A DNA stretch of 64,000 nt from Nitzschia sp. pyKryTriq1 (Eukaryota > Bacillariophyta > Bacillariophyceae > Bacillariales > Bacillariaceae), in NCBI GenBank assembly GCA_956465555.1, contig OY101121.1, positions 1,140,722-1,204,721 on the forward strand. Reading direction: 5' to 3'. The translations under genes and the position numbers were made by a program. Below are positions 1 to 10,966 of the stretch, piece after piece. The stretch's first letter is position 1, and each line of letters begins with the position of its first letter. Below the pieces are notes generated by a model, which saw only the letters and a program-made list of their open reading frames with translations, did no database searches and was not told the DNA's origin.

Positions 1-67
1 ATTGTGGAAATAAAACAGCCGGCTTTGTGATTTCAAAGCCAGCGTCTTTTACGGACTATTCAGTCCA

Positions 68-2663
68 CTAATGGCCCGCCTGATCGGGTGAGCCTTTGCC
101 AACATTCATTCGTTTGAAGTCAATGCATCGAGCCGACACCGGAGTCAAGTCGGTGGTCAACACGTTCTTGGCCTGCTTTGGTGTTTGCATCACCATCGGA
201 CTTGGTTGGCCCTGCGCCATCTCCTGTCCCAAATTCCGTGACGGTCCTTTTCGTACCGAGCCAACGCGACTTCGCTTGCTCTTTTGTTGCAGGCTCGGTG
301 TCATATCCGTCAACTCCGAATTGTCTCGTTTGGGCGAATCATCATTATCCTCCTCACCAGTAGCACTGTTGGGTGAGGACTCGTTGCTGCTTCCTCCATT
401 GGGTGTTTGCGAACGGATCTTCCCGTGAGAAATAATCTTGGGTGTGGCAGAATCCTTCTCCTTGTGTTCTCCAGGACTTTCCCTATCATCGGCTTGCTTC
501 CGTTTGGGTGACTGAAACTGTCGTAAAAGATTCTTTTGAGGAGTCTTGCAATCGTCTTCTTCCATGGGTGCCGATGTATCATGAAGTCTTGCATCCGGTG
601 GCGTGGATACCAAAGGCACTTCGGTTTTTGACGTCGCTTGCCCCGACATTTCCGTCATGGCGACTGCTGCCATCAGCAAAGCATTCACCGCCGTCTTTTC
701 CGCTGTGTTGGGTTCTAATGTAGTAGTAGCAGCAGCCGAGGCTACTGACTTGAGTTTCTGTAAAGGAACGTCCTCCGCTTTGGTGGAATCATTTGGCGAG
801 TCTTCGGAGGATGCTAGCGATGGCATGGATCCCATATCTCCATCTTGAGATGGAGTTCGTTTGGGAGCTCCGCCAGATTTGTCAGCTGCAGGAGACGCAT
901 GCTTCAAAAATGCCTGCAATTCAAACGAAATAAAGTGAGCCAACGAGTTGTCAGTCGCTAGTCTAGAGTAGTGCAAGTGAACGAACGGATCGCTAGTCTC
1001 CAAGAAGTATGTGCGTACGTACCAGATTGTGAGCGGCATTCATCATGTACGGTTCTCGTTTACGTGCCGTATTCGCCCCCGACTCGTGGTCCCCAGGTTG
1101 TGCCGCAATGGCAGCCACCAATAGACTGGGACCAAGGTGATGGTGGGAGGAGATGGGTTGTGGCATGCCTGTCATCATGGGAACACCGTGAGGCGGGTAG
1201 GGAGGACCGCCGGGGCGGCCGGCCACGTTCTTACATCCGACGCAGCGGCAATTTTCACTGCACCGGACACTTCCCGCATAGCATTCACAGTATTTCTTCA
1301 TACAGGCACTCTTCCGACATTTGCAGCCCAATTTATGAGACAGTTCCGTCGCAGCCTTGTCGGGAATGGTCTTTTTGAATTTCGTATCAAAGGCCTGAGG
1401 ATTTCGTGACAAAATATTTCGAATAGCTTCTTGTCGCTCGTCTTCACATTCCGCTGTATTTTGACAAATATTGCATCGACAATTCGAGCCACAGTAAATC
1501 TTGACCGCAAAACATTGACAATACAGCTTGAGACATTTGGTCTTTTTGCAGGTGCATCCCATGGTGGTGACTTCTTCTCGATGCGATAACTCGATTTGGC
1601 TAGGACTGGTCGCTCCATCTCGTCCCTCCTCCGACCCCGGACTACTCCCCTCCACGCTCCCACCATCTCCTGGTTTGACTCCTACTTTTAAATGGGTAAG
1701 AGCTTCACGCCTGAGTGTCGTATCTGAGTATCGATAAGGTCCCAGTAATCCAGGGGGTGAAGGAGTTTTCGTTGCCTTCGATGATGATGATGATGCCGCT
1801 GCGGGTCCGCTTGCCTCTGTTTTGGGAGCTGCAGGAGCCGGTGGGGGAGGCGGCGGTTGCCGGTTGTTGCCTCCTCCTCCTCGGTATCCTCCCGGTGGTG
1901 GGGGTGGATAGGAGTGCGGTGTCCCGCCGGATGGCGGATCATAAAAGTGGCTATGAGGAGCATAGTCGCCCCATGGTCGATGATGATGCGGCGGGGGTGG
2001 TGGTCCCCGATGGTGCTCGTCTCGATAAGGATATGCTGGATGATGGTGGTGTGGCGGCGGCGGCGGGGGAGCCCCATGTTCTCCGTGCACACCAGGATGA
2101 TGGTAAGGATGTGTTGGCGGTGGATCTCTTCCAACGCCATTACTGCTGCTTGTACTGGGAGGAGTTGACTTTGGAGAAGATCCAGTAGGCGACTTTCCGG
2201 GTGGTAAGGGAGGACCCGATGAGACGGGTGCTGGCCCTCCTCCTGCTGAGTAGTGAGACATGGGAAGAGGAGGACCTGGCGGTTTTCTCATTTCATACTG
2301 GGCAGCAGTGTAAGGTCCTGGTGGTGGAGGTGGTGGGGGTACTCGGGCGGAGCTCGGCGCAGTTTCTCCTCCTCCTCCACTCGTTGGTCGCGAGTGATCA
2401 TATCCTGGTGGCGGCGGCGGAGGGTATGGGTGGTAGTAATGCAGGTGGTGTGCCGATGGCGGAGGTGGCGGTGGATACGGCGGTACCGTCGAAGAGTTAT
2501 TATTAGTAGTCGTATTGATATTGTTGGAAGCCGTGCTAGTAGCAGGTGGTGAGACGCCCTGTTGCTTCTCGTCCTTGCGGGTAGGCGACGAAGGCGATCC
2601 CTGGTGGGGATCTGCCATTGTTATTTTTTGCTTCCCACCCGAATCCTCTCCGGAAACTACCAT
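68..2663 (-). CDS. LIN54: LIN54/TSO1-like CXC-domain DNA-binding protein
   Basis: Two exons, 1023-2663 and 68-913, joined across a 109-bp GT-AG intron (914-1022), give about 828 residues. A long N-terminal low-complexity part, rich in Pro, His, Gly and Tyr, precedes two cysteine-rich CXC repeats at about residues 367-481. Both repeats carry the KxYCxC core (KLYCQC, KKYCEC), and the linker holds RNPQAF, matching the RNPxAF signature of the tesmin/TSO1/LIN54 family. In that family the repeats bind CHR-type promoter elements, and LIN54 is the DNA-binding subunit of DREAM/MuvB, which controls cell-cycle genes. The C-terminal exon is Ser/Lys/Thr-rich and probably disordered. The first Met (2663) is used; a second in-frame Met lies 15 codons in. 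The gene diverges from the KNTC1-like gene with 659 bp between starts. The family call is firm; DREAM membership is inferred. Confidence 0.9.
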
Positions 2664-3322
2664 GATTCTTCACTTCTTTTGGAATTCAACAATTCAGTTA
2701 GCCACAATGTGTGTAAGCAGGTAATCCACTCGAGCTATGATACGGTTGGATGCTATTCCTCTTACGATTGCAAGAATGGATGCAACTCTACTTTCTCTCT
2801 TTCTTTCCACCGCCTTCTCGTGTGTTTGGTTGTGCACCATTTTGGCCCGTGCATCGTCGCATCGTCGCATGGTCGTAGCCAGCGACGGTTGCCAAACCAC
2901 CACACACTTACTGAACACACTCCCGCCGCCATTTGCGATTTTTTTACTCAATCTTGCACATAGAGAGGATCGTGTGGCCGCACGCATGCGCGCGAACGAG
3001 TCTAAGCGAACCCTCTTTTGTCTTTCTACATTCACGTAGAAAAGATCTATACATTCTGTGTCGCACCTAAGCCGTTGGGCGAAGCATTTCGAAATTCAAA
3101 TTATGACGCCTCCCTGCGGATTTTTGGAAACGAAGTGACGAGCAGACGTCGTGTAGAGAGGAAAGAGTGGCGTTTTTTGGCGTGCTAGCGTGATCAATCG
3201 CGGGAAAATCTCAACAACACAACAACTTTCACCTTGCCGCCAGTTGCTTCATCTTTTCCGTCATCATCATCATCATTATCATCATTATCATTCGTCCACG
3301 ATAAAGATAGCATCATTGTACC
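2664..3322. promoter_or_regulatory. Shared divergent promoter region, LIN54-like / KNTC1-like
   Basis: This 659-bp spacer separates the starts of two divergently transcribed cell-cycle genes. No convincing coding ORF is present. It holds two E2F-like sites near the KNTC1-like end (separate entry) and CAT/ATC-rich sequence just before the 3323 start. Confidence 0.6.
3173..3208. promoter_or_regulatory. Pair of E2F-like binding sites
   Basis: TTTTTTGGCG on the plus strand at 3173-3182 and TTTTCCCGCG on the minus strand at 3199-3208 lie 115-150 bp before the KNTC1-like start codon. The second is an exact match to the canonical E2F/DP consensus TTTCCCGC; the first is a near match. Their position between two cell-cycle genes favours function, but no binding data are available. 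Confidence 0.5.
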
Positions 3323-6300
3323 ATGGTGTCCCGTATCACTCGTCTTTCGTTGCCGGTCGACGAGGCTCCCGTGGCGGGCTGGGATGCCACCATTGATCCT
3401 GACGAAGACACCACCACCGCAACCCACGCGAGTAGTACTGCCCAAAGTCTCGCGGCTCTGGCAACCGGCCGGAGTATGCGAACTTCCATTGCGCCTCACG
3501 CTCTAGCCCATGAGCATGCTGTGTGTGGGATTCGTCGTCCTAATAATGAGAATGATCATACTACTACGGATTGGATTGCGTGGCAGACGTCACTGGCTCC
3601 CCATCGGGTCTGTCAGGTGGCGAGCAACGTGAGTGGAAACTTGATCGCGGCGACTTTGGACAATGGGACGCTTTCAATTTTGCGAGGAACGGATGGAACG
3701 GTCTTGGCGACGAAGCGAGTGGCTCCCGAAGGAACGCGACTCCCGGCGTCGGTCGAGTTTGTCATTGACTCCTGTACGGGTAGAAACGGTACTTGTAGCA
3801 GCAGCCCAGACACTTTGATTATCGTCCCGCCCGAAGAAGGGCCACCGTATTTGGTTTCCAATATGCAAGGAGATCGTCTCAATTGTCTCGACAATCCGGG
3901 GATGGTATCCGAAGCCGCACGTAGTATGGGGATACATGCGTTGCGGCTAGAGGGATGCGACGATGTACGGGCGATTCGGGGACTCGTCCTACCACCTCGT
4001 AGTGGTGGTGGTGGTGATAGTGAACAAGGAAAGGAGACAGTGATGATTCGGCTGGCCGTCGTCGATGGCGACGGCCGACTAGCCATCTATGACTATGACC
4101 TGAAAGAAAACACTCCCACACTGGTGCAACGAAGTGTGGATTTGGAGAGCAAGAATGAAACTACTACTACCCCTACTAGCTGGGAGATTGATTTGGAAGT
4201 GGGTCTCCGAGTTCAGGTGGTCCCGATCTCGGAGGATAAGACTACTTCTTACCTCGTATTTTGTCAGTACAGTGGTATTCGAACCAAAGTTTGCTGGTTG
4301 AATCTGGAGGACCTGACCCTGTCATGCGAATATCATGTCTCGGTGCCTCGCTCGGATATCGTCGTCACCAAGAGAGTTCGCATCCTTGCAATGGAACCTG
4401 TGGCTGGCTGCTCGGCTCCAGATACTTTGGCAGTTGTTCTAGTGGTCAAATTTCCCGGCGATACACCTCATATCGAAACTCGGGTACTCCAGGCGGTTGT
4501 TGGAGACGCTCTGGAAGAAACAGCAGTGAAATACCCACACTTGGTGTACACGATTCCCGTGCCATCCACCGTCCAGTCCATGGCGGTTGCCTCCGTTTCG
4601 GAGCGTTCACCGTACGCCTTTTTATGCAAGACATGGTCGGGTGATGACAAATACGATTGTCACCTCTTTGATACCACCACGAAGTCTTCCGATGAAGCAT
4701 CCGTGGGGTCGATCCGACTTTTGTGTGCACAAGATAAATTTCTCGAGGCCCAGCAAGTCTTGATGGCCCAGAAACAAGAGGAGTCCCTAGTCAAGGATCC
4801 GTTTGCAAGATTCCATTCCTCGGAGATTACTGTGAAGCGCCTTGACCGTGTTCTGGACGAAGGGAATATATCCAGCCCCCAAGCCATGGCAACATCACAG
4901 GAATGTCTTCATCAGCTAGTCAAGGGGGTTCTTTCCGGGAATGCACTTGGACAAAACGCTTTTTTGGTGGTTGCTGATCGCATTTTGAACTGGCCCGACG
5001 ACAAAGCTCTTCAACATCCTCCAACAGTGCAAGAAGTCGTTTCGGTACTCGAAGGTATGCTCGCAGCAATGTTCAGTGTTTCCAATGCATTCGCGGGATC
5101 TGAAGACTACTCCGTGAAAGCCAAAGTCCTGGAGGAACGACTTTTGGTCATGAAGTATGTGCAAGATACCCTTCAACCGAAAGAGCAACAAGAACCAATG
5201 AGAATGACAAAGGCTTTCGCTGGCGTGCAAAGCTTTAAGGACCTCTTTGCTACCATCGTGCAGCACAATTATTTTGTGGCTGCCGAGAAGCTGTCGAGAT
5301 CCAACCTCCGATCCAAGCTGAGTGCCGACTCTATGGCCTCGTCGGTATTACTCATCTCTCCTCGTGTCAATCCTCGTCTCTACGCCAACCTTTTGGTAGA
5401 CACTATTTTTCCGAGTTTGAGCATCGGTCATGAACTTTTGCCACTCATTCTTGCCTGGGCGTGCAAAACAGCGGATGCATTCGATGAAGATAACGAAAAT
5501 ACGCTGGACGACTCCATTTTTCTCTTGGAATCGGCAGAGCGAGCCACCAAGGACCTGCGGCTGCGCCTACACTCCTCTTTCTCTCTTTATACCCCATTCG
5601 TGGAAAAGGCTGGCGCCAAGCGTCGCAAGCTTGAGGTAGGAAAAAACAACAATGCAACTCTCGCAGTCCCAGACCAAAGCTTTTCCAGCATGGCATCGGA
5701 ACATTCCATGGTCGATGAACGTGAAAAGATCGGTATTGACGAAATCGAAAGGCGCCCCAATCCAACTATTTTGGAGATGGGGCGACTGAAAGGAGGTGCG
5801 CAAAAGACGCGACTGGGAGGACAACTTGCCTCGATGGATGCCGTGGATGAAACCGAAGACAATGTGGAATTCAAGCTGTCGTCGGCGCGTTGTTTGAAAT
5901 ATGCGCGCTCGTTGGGATTGGACAGTCGTGTGGTCACCTTGGGAACGTTTGCAATGTGCGGAGGGGCCCAATACATTGCCCAAGAACTCGTCAAGAAGTT
6001 CTCAGAATCCAGCTCCTCTCACGAAGACAGAATCAATAAACTTTGCAATCAAGTGCAGCCATTCTGCGCACGTACCGGGGCCAGTTTTGACGAAGCATTG
6101 ACTTCCTATGTTAGAGATCTTTGTGCAGGGAAGAGTACAGGCAAAAGCGCTATTGAAGAAGCTGCCTCAGTCGCACGATGTGGAACGACGGCCTCGACGA
6201 AATGCCAGGTGACCTTGATTGCGCTCAAGGCAGCGCTCTTTTGTCGCTTCTCGCCTCCATGGCTTTCGAAGCTTTCGCAAGAAGCCATCGAATGGGCTGC

Positions 6301-9300
6301 TGGCGATTCGTCGCTACGATCCGAACTGGAAGAAGCTTCCAGACTACTTCTGATTGACGGTATTGTAGGGAGATACTGTGGAGAGGGTGCCAAAGAGCTC
6401 TTTCACGTTGATAATCCGCGACATGCCATTCGGTTGCTACAATTCGTCGCTCGCCATTTTGAGCATGGGTTGGTACTGGAGGACTCGTTGGACCTTTGTG
6501 ACGCGTTTGCCCATCTCTCGCGTGAAGAAGCCTGCAGTCGCATCCTGGAGAACGCCATTCTAAAGGGAGACGAAGAAAGAGCTGCCAAACTCTTGGCAAC
6601 ACTATACGAGCGAAATATTTTGTTGGCTCGAGCAACCTTTTCGAAGGTCATCGCCTTTTGTATTGACTTGATTGAAGAGGCGGCTCCTGAAGGCAGACAG
6701 ATTAGCGAGTCAAAGGAGGAAAACAAGTTCGCACTGGCGGTCTCGTGCGCTTTGGCTCTCACATCTATCGCCCTTGCCAAATTCCATTCTCATGCAAGCA
6801 CCAATCAGGAAGGATTCTCAACCATTCATTTTGATGAGTCAGCTTTGGACAACCTAGTCACTGACTTGAAACGAATTGAGACACTCCACGAGGACCATCG
6901 TGTCTCGCTACCACTCTCGGCTTTACGAGCCCCAAAAGAGCTCATCAAGACGGTATCGAACATGCTGCTGCCAGTCGTTGAAGCATATCTAGCCGAAAAC
7001 CCTGCATCGTCGAGCACAATCGTCACTCAAACCAAACGTGCGTGTACGCTGTTGTCGGGTTCCTGCCAGCTGGACAGCACCGATCTATGGTATGCGGCAG
7101 TCGGATCTTCCGCTTGTCTTCTGGCCATTAAATCGAATGGGCAAGAGTGTCTCTATTTCATGTCTGATTTGGGTGTCTTTGAAGCAGCTCATGACAGCCT
7201 AGCTGCTCGAAGCTGTCTCGCGGTGGCCTTGTCGTTTTGCTTGAAGGCCTCAAAAATTGCCTCGAATCCGGTTTCTCTCCGACCTGCCATGAAACATATC
7301 ATCATGGCGTTGTCGCTACTCCAGGACCACGCCATCCTGAAATGTCCGACGCATTTACTTGACACGACACTTTCAGTTGCAGAACTTTGCGATGTGGTGG
7401 CGCAGGTGCTAGTCCGTGCCGACGAAGGGATTGGAGAGGAACTTGACGAATATCGAAAAACGTTGCATGGCACAGCAATATCTTCGAATAAGCGAGGACT
7501 TTCGAACAAGCGAGGACTTTCCCGTGCTCCCCTGGTCCGTCGATCTGGATTACAATCGACATGGTATGTTGGGGACGGTCTGCTTCTTCCTCCATCCGAG
7601 ACTTTGATTAGTGCGTTGCAATACTGCAAGCAAGCTCTTCGAGCTCCGTCTCTAAGCGATGCTGTTTTAAGTCTCCATTCCTTCGTGGATGGTCGTGGTG
7701 CGTACAGTCTCGGGCTTCGGCTCTTGACAGTGGCTGCAGCGAGTCGGATGTCCACCAAAGAAGACGATCCATCGTACTTTGGCATTCAAGAGGCTGGAAA
7801 GAGGACCGTTGTGTCCCTCGCGGAGCGATACGTCGGGGGAACCAGCAACGGTATTACCAGTGGGATTGTCGATTCTCAGATGGCAGTCTCCATGCTGTTG
7901 TGCCTACCATTGAAAATGGCCTTCAGTGTCTACAAGTCCTCACTTCCTACAGCCATCTCGACCAGAGACTTTTCGAGGGTAATCACCCTTGCCAATGTCG
8001 GCATTACTGCAGGGACCGGTAAACTTTTTGCAGCGTCGCCTGCACAACCGATGCAGCAGCATTGGGCGCGCCAGCAAAGGTTTGTAGTCCAGTGTCAAGA
8101 ACTTGCATTGCGAGCCAAATGGTGGAAGACGCTCCAAGAATGTGGTGTCCAATTCGATCCTAATCGCTTCCAAGATTCAAGTCAAGCCTCGAAAGAGAAA
8201 ACAAAAGCATCGACAAAATATGTGATTTCTTTGCTTCCGTCGTTCATATCAAGTTTGTCACGAAGGCACTCGGACCCCGAAGTGGTCTTCAAATGTGTGA
8301 TTGAATTCACAGATGCCTTTGGTCTTGAACGTGACGTTCCCGTCCAAAAATACGTTGCTTATCTGCTATCGCCGCCAAGCGAGGAGAGAACAAAAGCCGA
8401 AGCATCGGCTGAAGACATTCGGTCGAAGCTTGCACGTCTCGACTCGGTCGTGAAATCTCTTCTGCGTCAATTGGAATCCCAAGCCGACCGTGTTGCTGTG
8501 CTCCGGGATAGCCTTCTTCGACTCGAGGGACCAGACACATCGTGTGATTATGAACGTCTATCGGTGGTTTTAACACTCTACCAATCAGAGCTAAGCACAC
8601 TCTTGATCAAGAGCCCCCATGAGTCTACTTCGAAGACTCAGATTCAGGAGTTAGAACTCATCGACAGACGTCGCGACGCACTCGCCATTTTGTCGTGGTT
8701 TTTCCAAGGTGATCTATCCAAAGACAGGCCGTCATTCTCTGAACTTTTCCTACCACTTCCAGAATCATGGGATTGCGATTGCAGCAAGACTATGAATCGA
8801 ATCGGGTGTATGATTCCTAGGCCAGAATTCGGTGTGTCTGCTGAAGTATTCGATCCGTTGCAACCTTTGGAGGAGATTCTACAATCTTCGAAGGGGGCTG
8901 CAGCAGCTTCGGCACTTGCGCCTCTATGTCTCCCTCTCGGTGTCCCCCGAGGGTACATTCATGCTCGATCTCTTATCGGGAGGTTCAAAAGATCGAAAGA
9001 AAGCGGCGCTGCGCTGCCCTCTTTTGAGGACGATGTTCTGCCGGTTCTAAATCGTCTGAAGCACTCTTCTGACGTAGCAGAGCTTGCTGAGTGGTGTTCT
9101 GCCCAGTATCTCTTCGAGGACGAAGACAAACTACTCTGTCTTGATCATTCGCTGACTTTTGCGATGAAAGCATCCTCTGAATCCGAGGCAAAGTCTGTCC
9201 GCAGCACAGGAAAGGACTTGATCCAAGAAGAGGCTGTATCAAAGGCACTCGATCGAGTCAAGAGGATCACTGCTGCAAAAGACATGCTGGCGGACAGGCT

Positions 9301-10966
9301 GGCCATCAACGCAATATTGAAGTCTGCCTGGACGACTGATGACGAATCGAATTCATTAGGTGATACTGTCAGGACTTTGATGGAGAAACTTGACAATACT
9401 GTGTGGCAAAACGATGAATTTATTCCAGAAGATTTTGTTGAAATTTTCATCGGGGAGGCTTCACTGATTGCATCAGAGGCCTGTCTCAATGCGAAGAGAG
9501 CCATGTCAGTGGGTCAACTTCGTCAATTCTCGCTGTTGGTCCAGCGAGCATCAACTGCCTTGGCTGACAAATATTCCCACGTGCAGGTAGGAATTATTGC
9601 TCGCCGCCTAGTAAGACGATGGCTCTTCTACGGAGACGGAAATGCAGCCACCGAGGATGTAGGGCTAGGGTCAAAGAGTCCAAATCGAAGCGGTAACACC
9701 CAAGTCGATGAACGTGTGCTTCAGGACATCGGAGAAGATGACACAATGAATTTCGTGATGGATCTCAATGCGTTACAGCAAGGTAGAAATGACGATTGGG
9801 CAACTGCACCTGTCTGTCAACAGGAGACTGGGCTAACTTTGGAGGAAGAGCCGAAGGTTCTTTCCCAGGACGGCTCTGCTCGAGAAGCATCGGATTTTTC
9901 CAGCAGAAGGGCTGCATTGCGTGTGGCATTCGTGATGACATTTGCCGGAGAATCTGCAACCACGAGTACTGCGTGTCTTTCCGAAAGCAATAATGAGAAC
10001 CAAGGACCACCCCAGAACACGAAGATCAAGCCCAGCAGGCTTCGATCCAAGCTTTCAGCAAAGGGGAGCAAAAACAGAAGCGACAGCGTTGTCGATCACA
10101 GTCGAGAGCTTCTACGTATTGTTTTCGCGAGATCCGTTGCATCTGGTTGGATTGTGCGCGACTTGGATACTTCGTTTGACTCTAAAACTGGAAACGGTTC
10201 CCTTAGGAATTCCAAACAAACCATCACGTTTGCAATGAGACACCGAGCGCTTCGAGTCGCCTCGGTCTTGTGCCCACAGGATTCCTTGCAACAAGTTCTG
10301 GAAGAGGAGGAGTTGATGCAAGGTAGCCATTCATCTTTGACAAAGTCAGCCTTCGCTGCGTTTGTGGCCAAAGAAGTTGAAGAAATGGGATTACCGCTTC
10401 CTCATTCTGACCTCGCGCAGTTGTCAACGATTCATTTCCCGTCTTACGCTCGCACTTTGTGGAGGCACCACAGAGATGACAAGAGATCCAAAGGTCGACT
10501 ACTCCTGTTGATTCTGGAGATGTATTTGAAGGAGAGTGTCCAGGATCACGACTTTTTCTTATCTGTTCTTGCTGAAATGAACAAGTCAAACATTCCAAGG
10601 ACACTCCTGCTGGCACTTGAGTGCATTTGCGCCTATACGAAGAAGATAGGTCCAGATAATAATACTGGTTTCTTTGAAAAGGTTGGAGGGGGGCTGTCGA
10701 TCATCCTTCGAAGTCTATCTGAACGGATAATCCAAGAATTCCAATCAACCTGTGGTGTCGACCCGCACGATGACGATATTGACGCAACCATCGCAACCCT
10801 GCGTCGCTTCATTGCCATCATGCAGACCCTGTTCAAAGTATCAGAAGTCCAGACGATCACCAAAGATTTTGGCAATCACTTACGCGGCTCTCTTCCTCAT
10901 GAAACGATGAACCAAGAGTTTGAAGCGATTCTACAAAGTCTGCACCGCGATGTCGAAGACACCTAG
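3323..10966 (+). CDS. KNTC1: KNTC1/Rod-like RZZ kinetochore protein
   Basis: A single uninterrupted exon encodes 2547 residues. The N-terminal ~480 residues look like a beta-propeller and the rest is helical. From memory of human KNTC1, several blocks align in the same order: the segment with FKDLFATIV and LLPLILAWACK; NPRHAIRLLQFVARHF (near residue 1030), followed by EDSLDLCDAFAHLSREE, like the KNTC1 helical core; and ITFAMRHRALRVASVL (near residue 2300), like LTFAHRTRALQCLFYL in the Rod C-terminal domain. Rod joins Zwilch and ZW10 in RZZ, which recruits dynein and Mad1-Mad2 to unattached kinetochores. The protein is longer than animal Rod (about 2200 residues). NBAS, which shares this architecture, is the main alternative; the C-terminal block argues for Rod. 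The first ATG (3323) is used. Confidence 0.8.
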   Translation: MVSRITRLSLPVDEAPVAGWDATIDPDEDTTTATHASSTAQSLAALATGRSMRTSIAPHALAHEHAVCGIRRPNNENDHTTTDWIAWQTSLAPHRVCQVASNVSGNLIAATLDNGTLSILRGTDGTVLATKRVAPEGTRLPASVEFVIDSCTGRNGTCSSSPDTLIIVPPEEGPPYLVSNMQGDRLNCLDNPGMVSEAARSMGIHALRLEGCDDVRAIRGLVLPPRSGGGGDSEQGKETVMIRLAVVDGDGRLAIYDYDLKENTPTLVQRSVDLESKNETTTTPTSWEIDLEVGLRVQVVPISEDKTTSYLVFCQYSGIRTKVCWLNLEDLTLSCEYHVSVPRSDIVVTKRVRILAMEPVAGCSAPDTLAVVLVVKFPGDTPHIETRVLQAVVGDALEETAVKYPHLVYTIPVPSTVQSMAVASVSERSPYAFLCKTWSGDDKYDCHLFDTTTKSSDEASVGSIRLLCAQDKFLEAQQVLMAQKQEESLVKDPFARFHSSEITVKRLDRVLDEGNISSPQAMATSQECLHQLVKGVLSGNALGQNAFLVVADRILNWPDDKALQHPPTVQEVVSVLEGMLAAMFSVSNAFAGSEDYSVKAKVLEERLLVMKYVQDTLQPKEQQEPMRMTKAFAGVQSFKDLFATIVQHNYFVAAEKLSRSNLRSKLSADSMASSVLLISPRVNPRLYANLLVDTIFPSLSIGHELLPLILAWACKTADAFDEDNENTLDDSIFLLESAERATKDLRLRLHSSFSLYTPFVEKAGAKRRKLEVGKNNNATLAVPDQSFSSMASEHSMVDEREKIGIDEIERRPNPTILEMGRLKGGAQKTRLGGQLASMDAVDETEDNVEFKLSSARCLKYARSLGLDSRVVTLGTFAMCGGAQYIAQELVKKFSESSSSHEDRINKLCNQVQPFCARTGASFDEALTSYVRDLCAGKSTGKSAIEEAASVARCGTTASTKCQVTLIALKAALFCRFSPPWLSKLSQEAIEWAAGDSSLRSELEEASRLLLIDGIVGRYCGEGAKELFHVDNPRHAIRLLQFVARHFEHGLVLEDSLDLCDAFAHLSREEACSRILENAILKGDEERAAKLLATLYERNILLARATFSKVIAFCIDLIEEAAPEGRQISESKEENKFALAVSCALALTSIALAKFHSHASTNQEGFSTIHFDESALDNLVTDLKRIETLHEDHRVSLPLSALRAPKELIKTVSNMLLPVVEAYLAENPASSSTIVTQTKRACTLLSGSCQLDSTDLWYAAVGSSACLLAIKSNGQECLYFMSDLGVFEAAHDSLAARSCLAVALSFCLKASKIASNPVSLRPAMKHIIMALSLLQDHAILKCPTHLLDTTLSVAELCDVVAQVLVRADEGIGEELDEYRKTLHGTAISSNKRGLSNKRGLSRAPLVRRSGLQSTWYVGDGLLLPPSETLISALQYCKQALRAPSLSDAVLSLHSFVDGRGAYSLGLRLLTVAAASRMSTKEDDPSYFGIQEAGKRTVVSLAERYVGGTSNGITSGIVDSQMAVSMLLCLPLKMAFSVYKSSLPTAISTRDFSRVITLANVGITAGTGKLFAASPAQPMQQHWARQQRFVVQCQELALRAKWWKTLQECGVQFDPNRFQDSSQASKEKTKASTKYVISLLPSFISSLSRRHSDPEVVFKCVIEFTDAFGLERDVPVQKYVAYLLSPPSEERTKAEASAEDIRSKLARLDSVVKSLLRQLESQADRVAVLRDSLLRLEGPDTSCDYERLSVVLTLYQSELSTLLIKSPHESTSKTQIQELELIDRRRDALAILSWFFQGDLSKDRPSFSELFLPLPESWDCDCSKTMNRIGCMIPRPEFGVSAEVFDPLQPLEEILQSSKGAAAASALAPLCLPLGVPRGYIHARSLIGRFKRSKESGAALPSFEDDVLPVLNRLKHSSDVAELAEWCSAQYLFEDEDKLLCLDHSLTFAMKASSESEAKSVRSTGKDLIQEEAVSKALDRVKRITAAKDMLADRLAINAILKSAWTTDDESNSLGDTVRTLMEKLDNTVWQNDEFIPEDFVEIFIGEASLIASEACLNAKRAMSVGQLRQFSLLVQRASTALADKYSHVQVGIIARRLVRRWLFYGDGNAATEDVGLGSKSPNRSGNTQVDERVLQDIGEDDTMNFVMDLNALQQGRNDDWATAPVCQQETGLTLEEEPKVLSQDGSAREASDFSSRRAALRVAFVMTFAGESATTSTACLSESNNENQGPPQNTKIKPSRLRSKLSAKGSKNRSDSVVDHSRELLRIVFARSVASGWIVRDLDTSFDSKTGNGSLRNSKQTITFAMRHRALRVASVLCPQDSLQQVLEEEELMQGSHSSLTKSAFAAFVAKEVEEMGLPLPHSDLAQLSTIHFPSYARTLWRHHRDDKRSKGRLLLLILEMYLKESVQDHDFFLSVLAEMNKSNIPRTLLLALECICAYTKKIGPDNNTGFFEKVGGGLSIILRSLSERIIQEFQSTCGVDPHDDDIDATIATLRRFIAIMQTLFKVSEVQTITKDFGNHLRGSLPHETMNQEFEAILQSLHRDVEDT
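7484..7519 (+). repeat. 18-bp in-frame tandem duplication in the KNTC1-like gene
   Basis: Two adjacent 18-bp copies (7484-7501 and 7502-7519) differ at one base and duplicate the hexapeptide SNKRGL. The frame is kept. The duplication lies in a charged linker. Confidence 0.9.
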
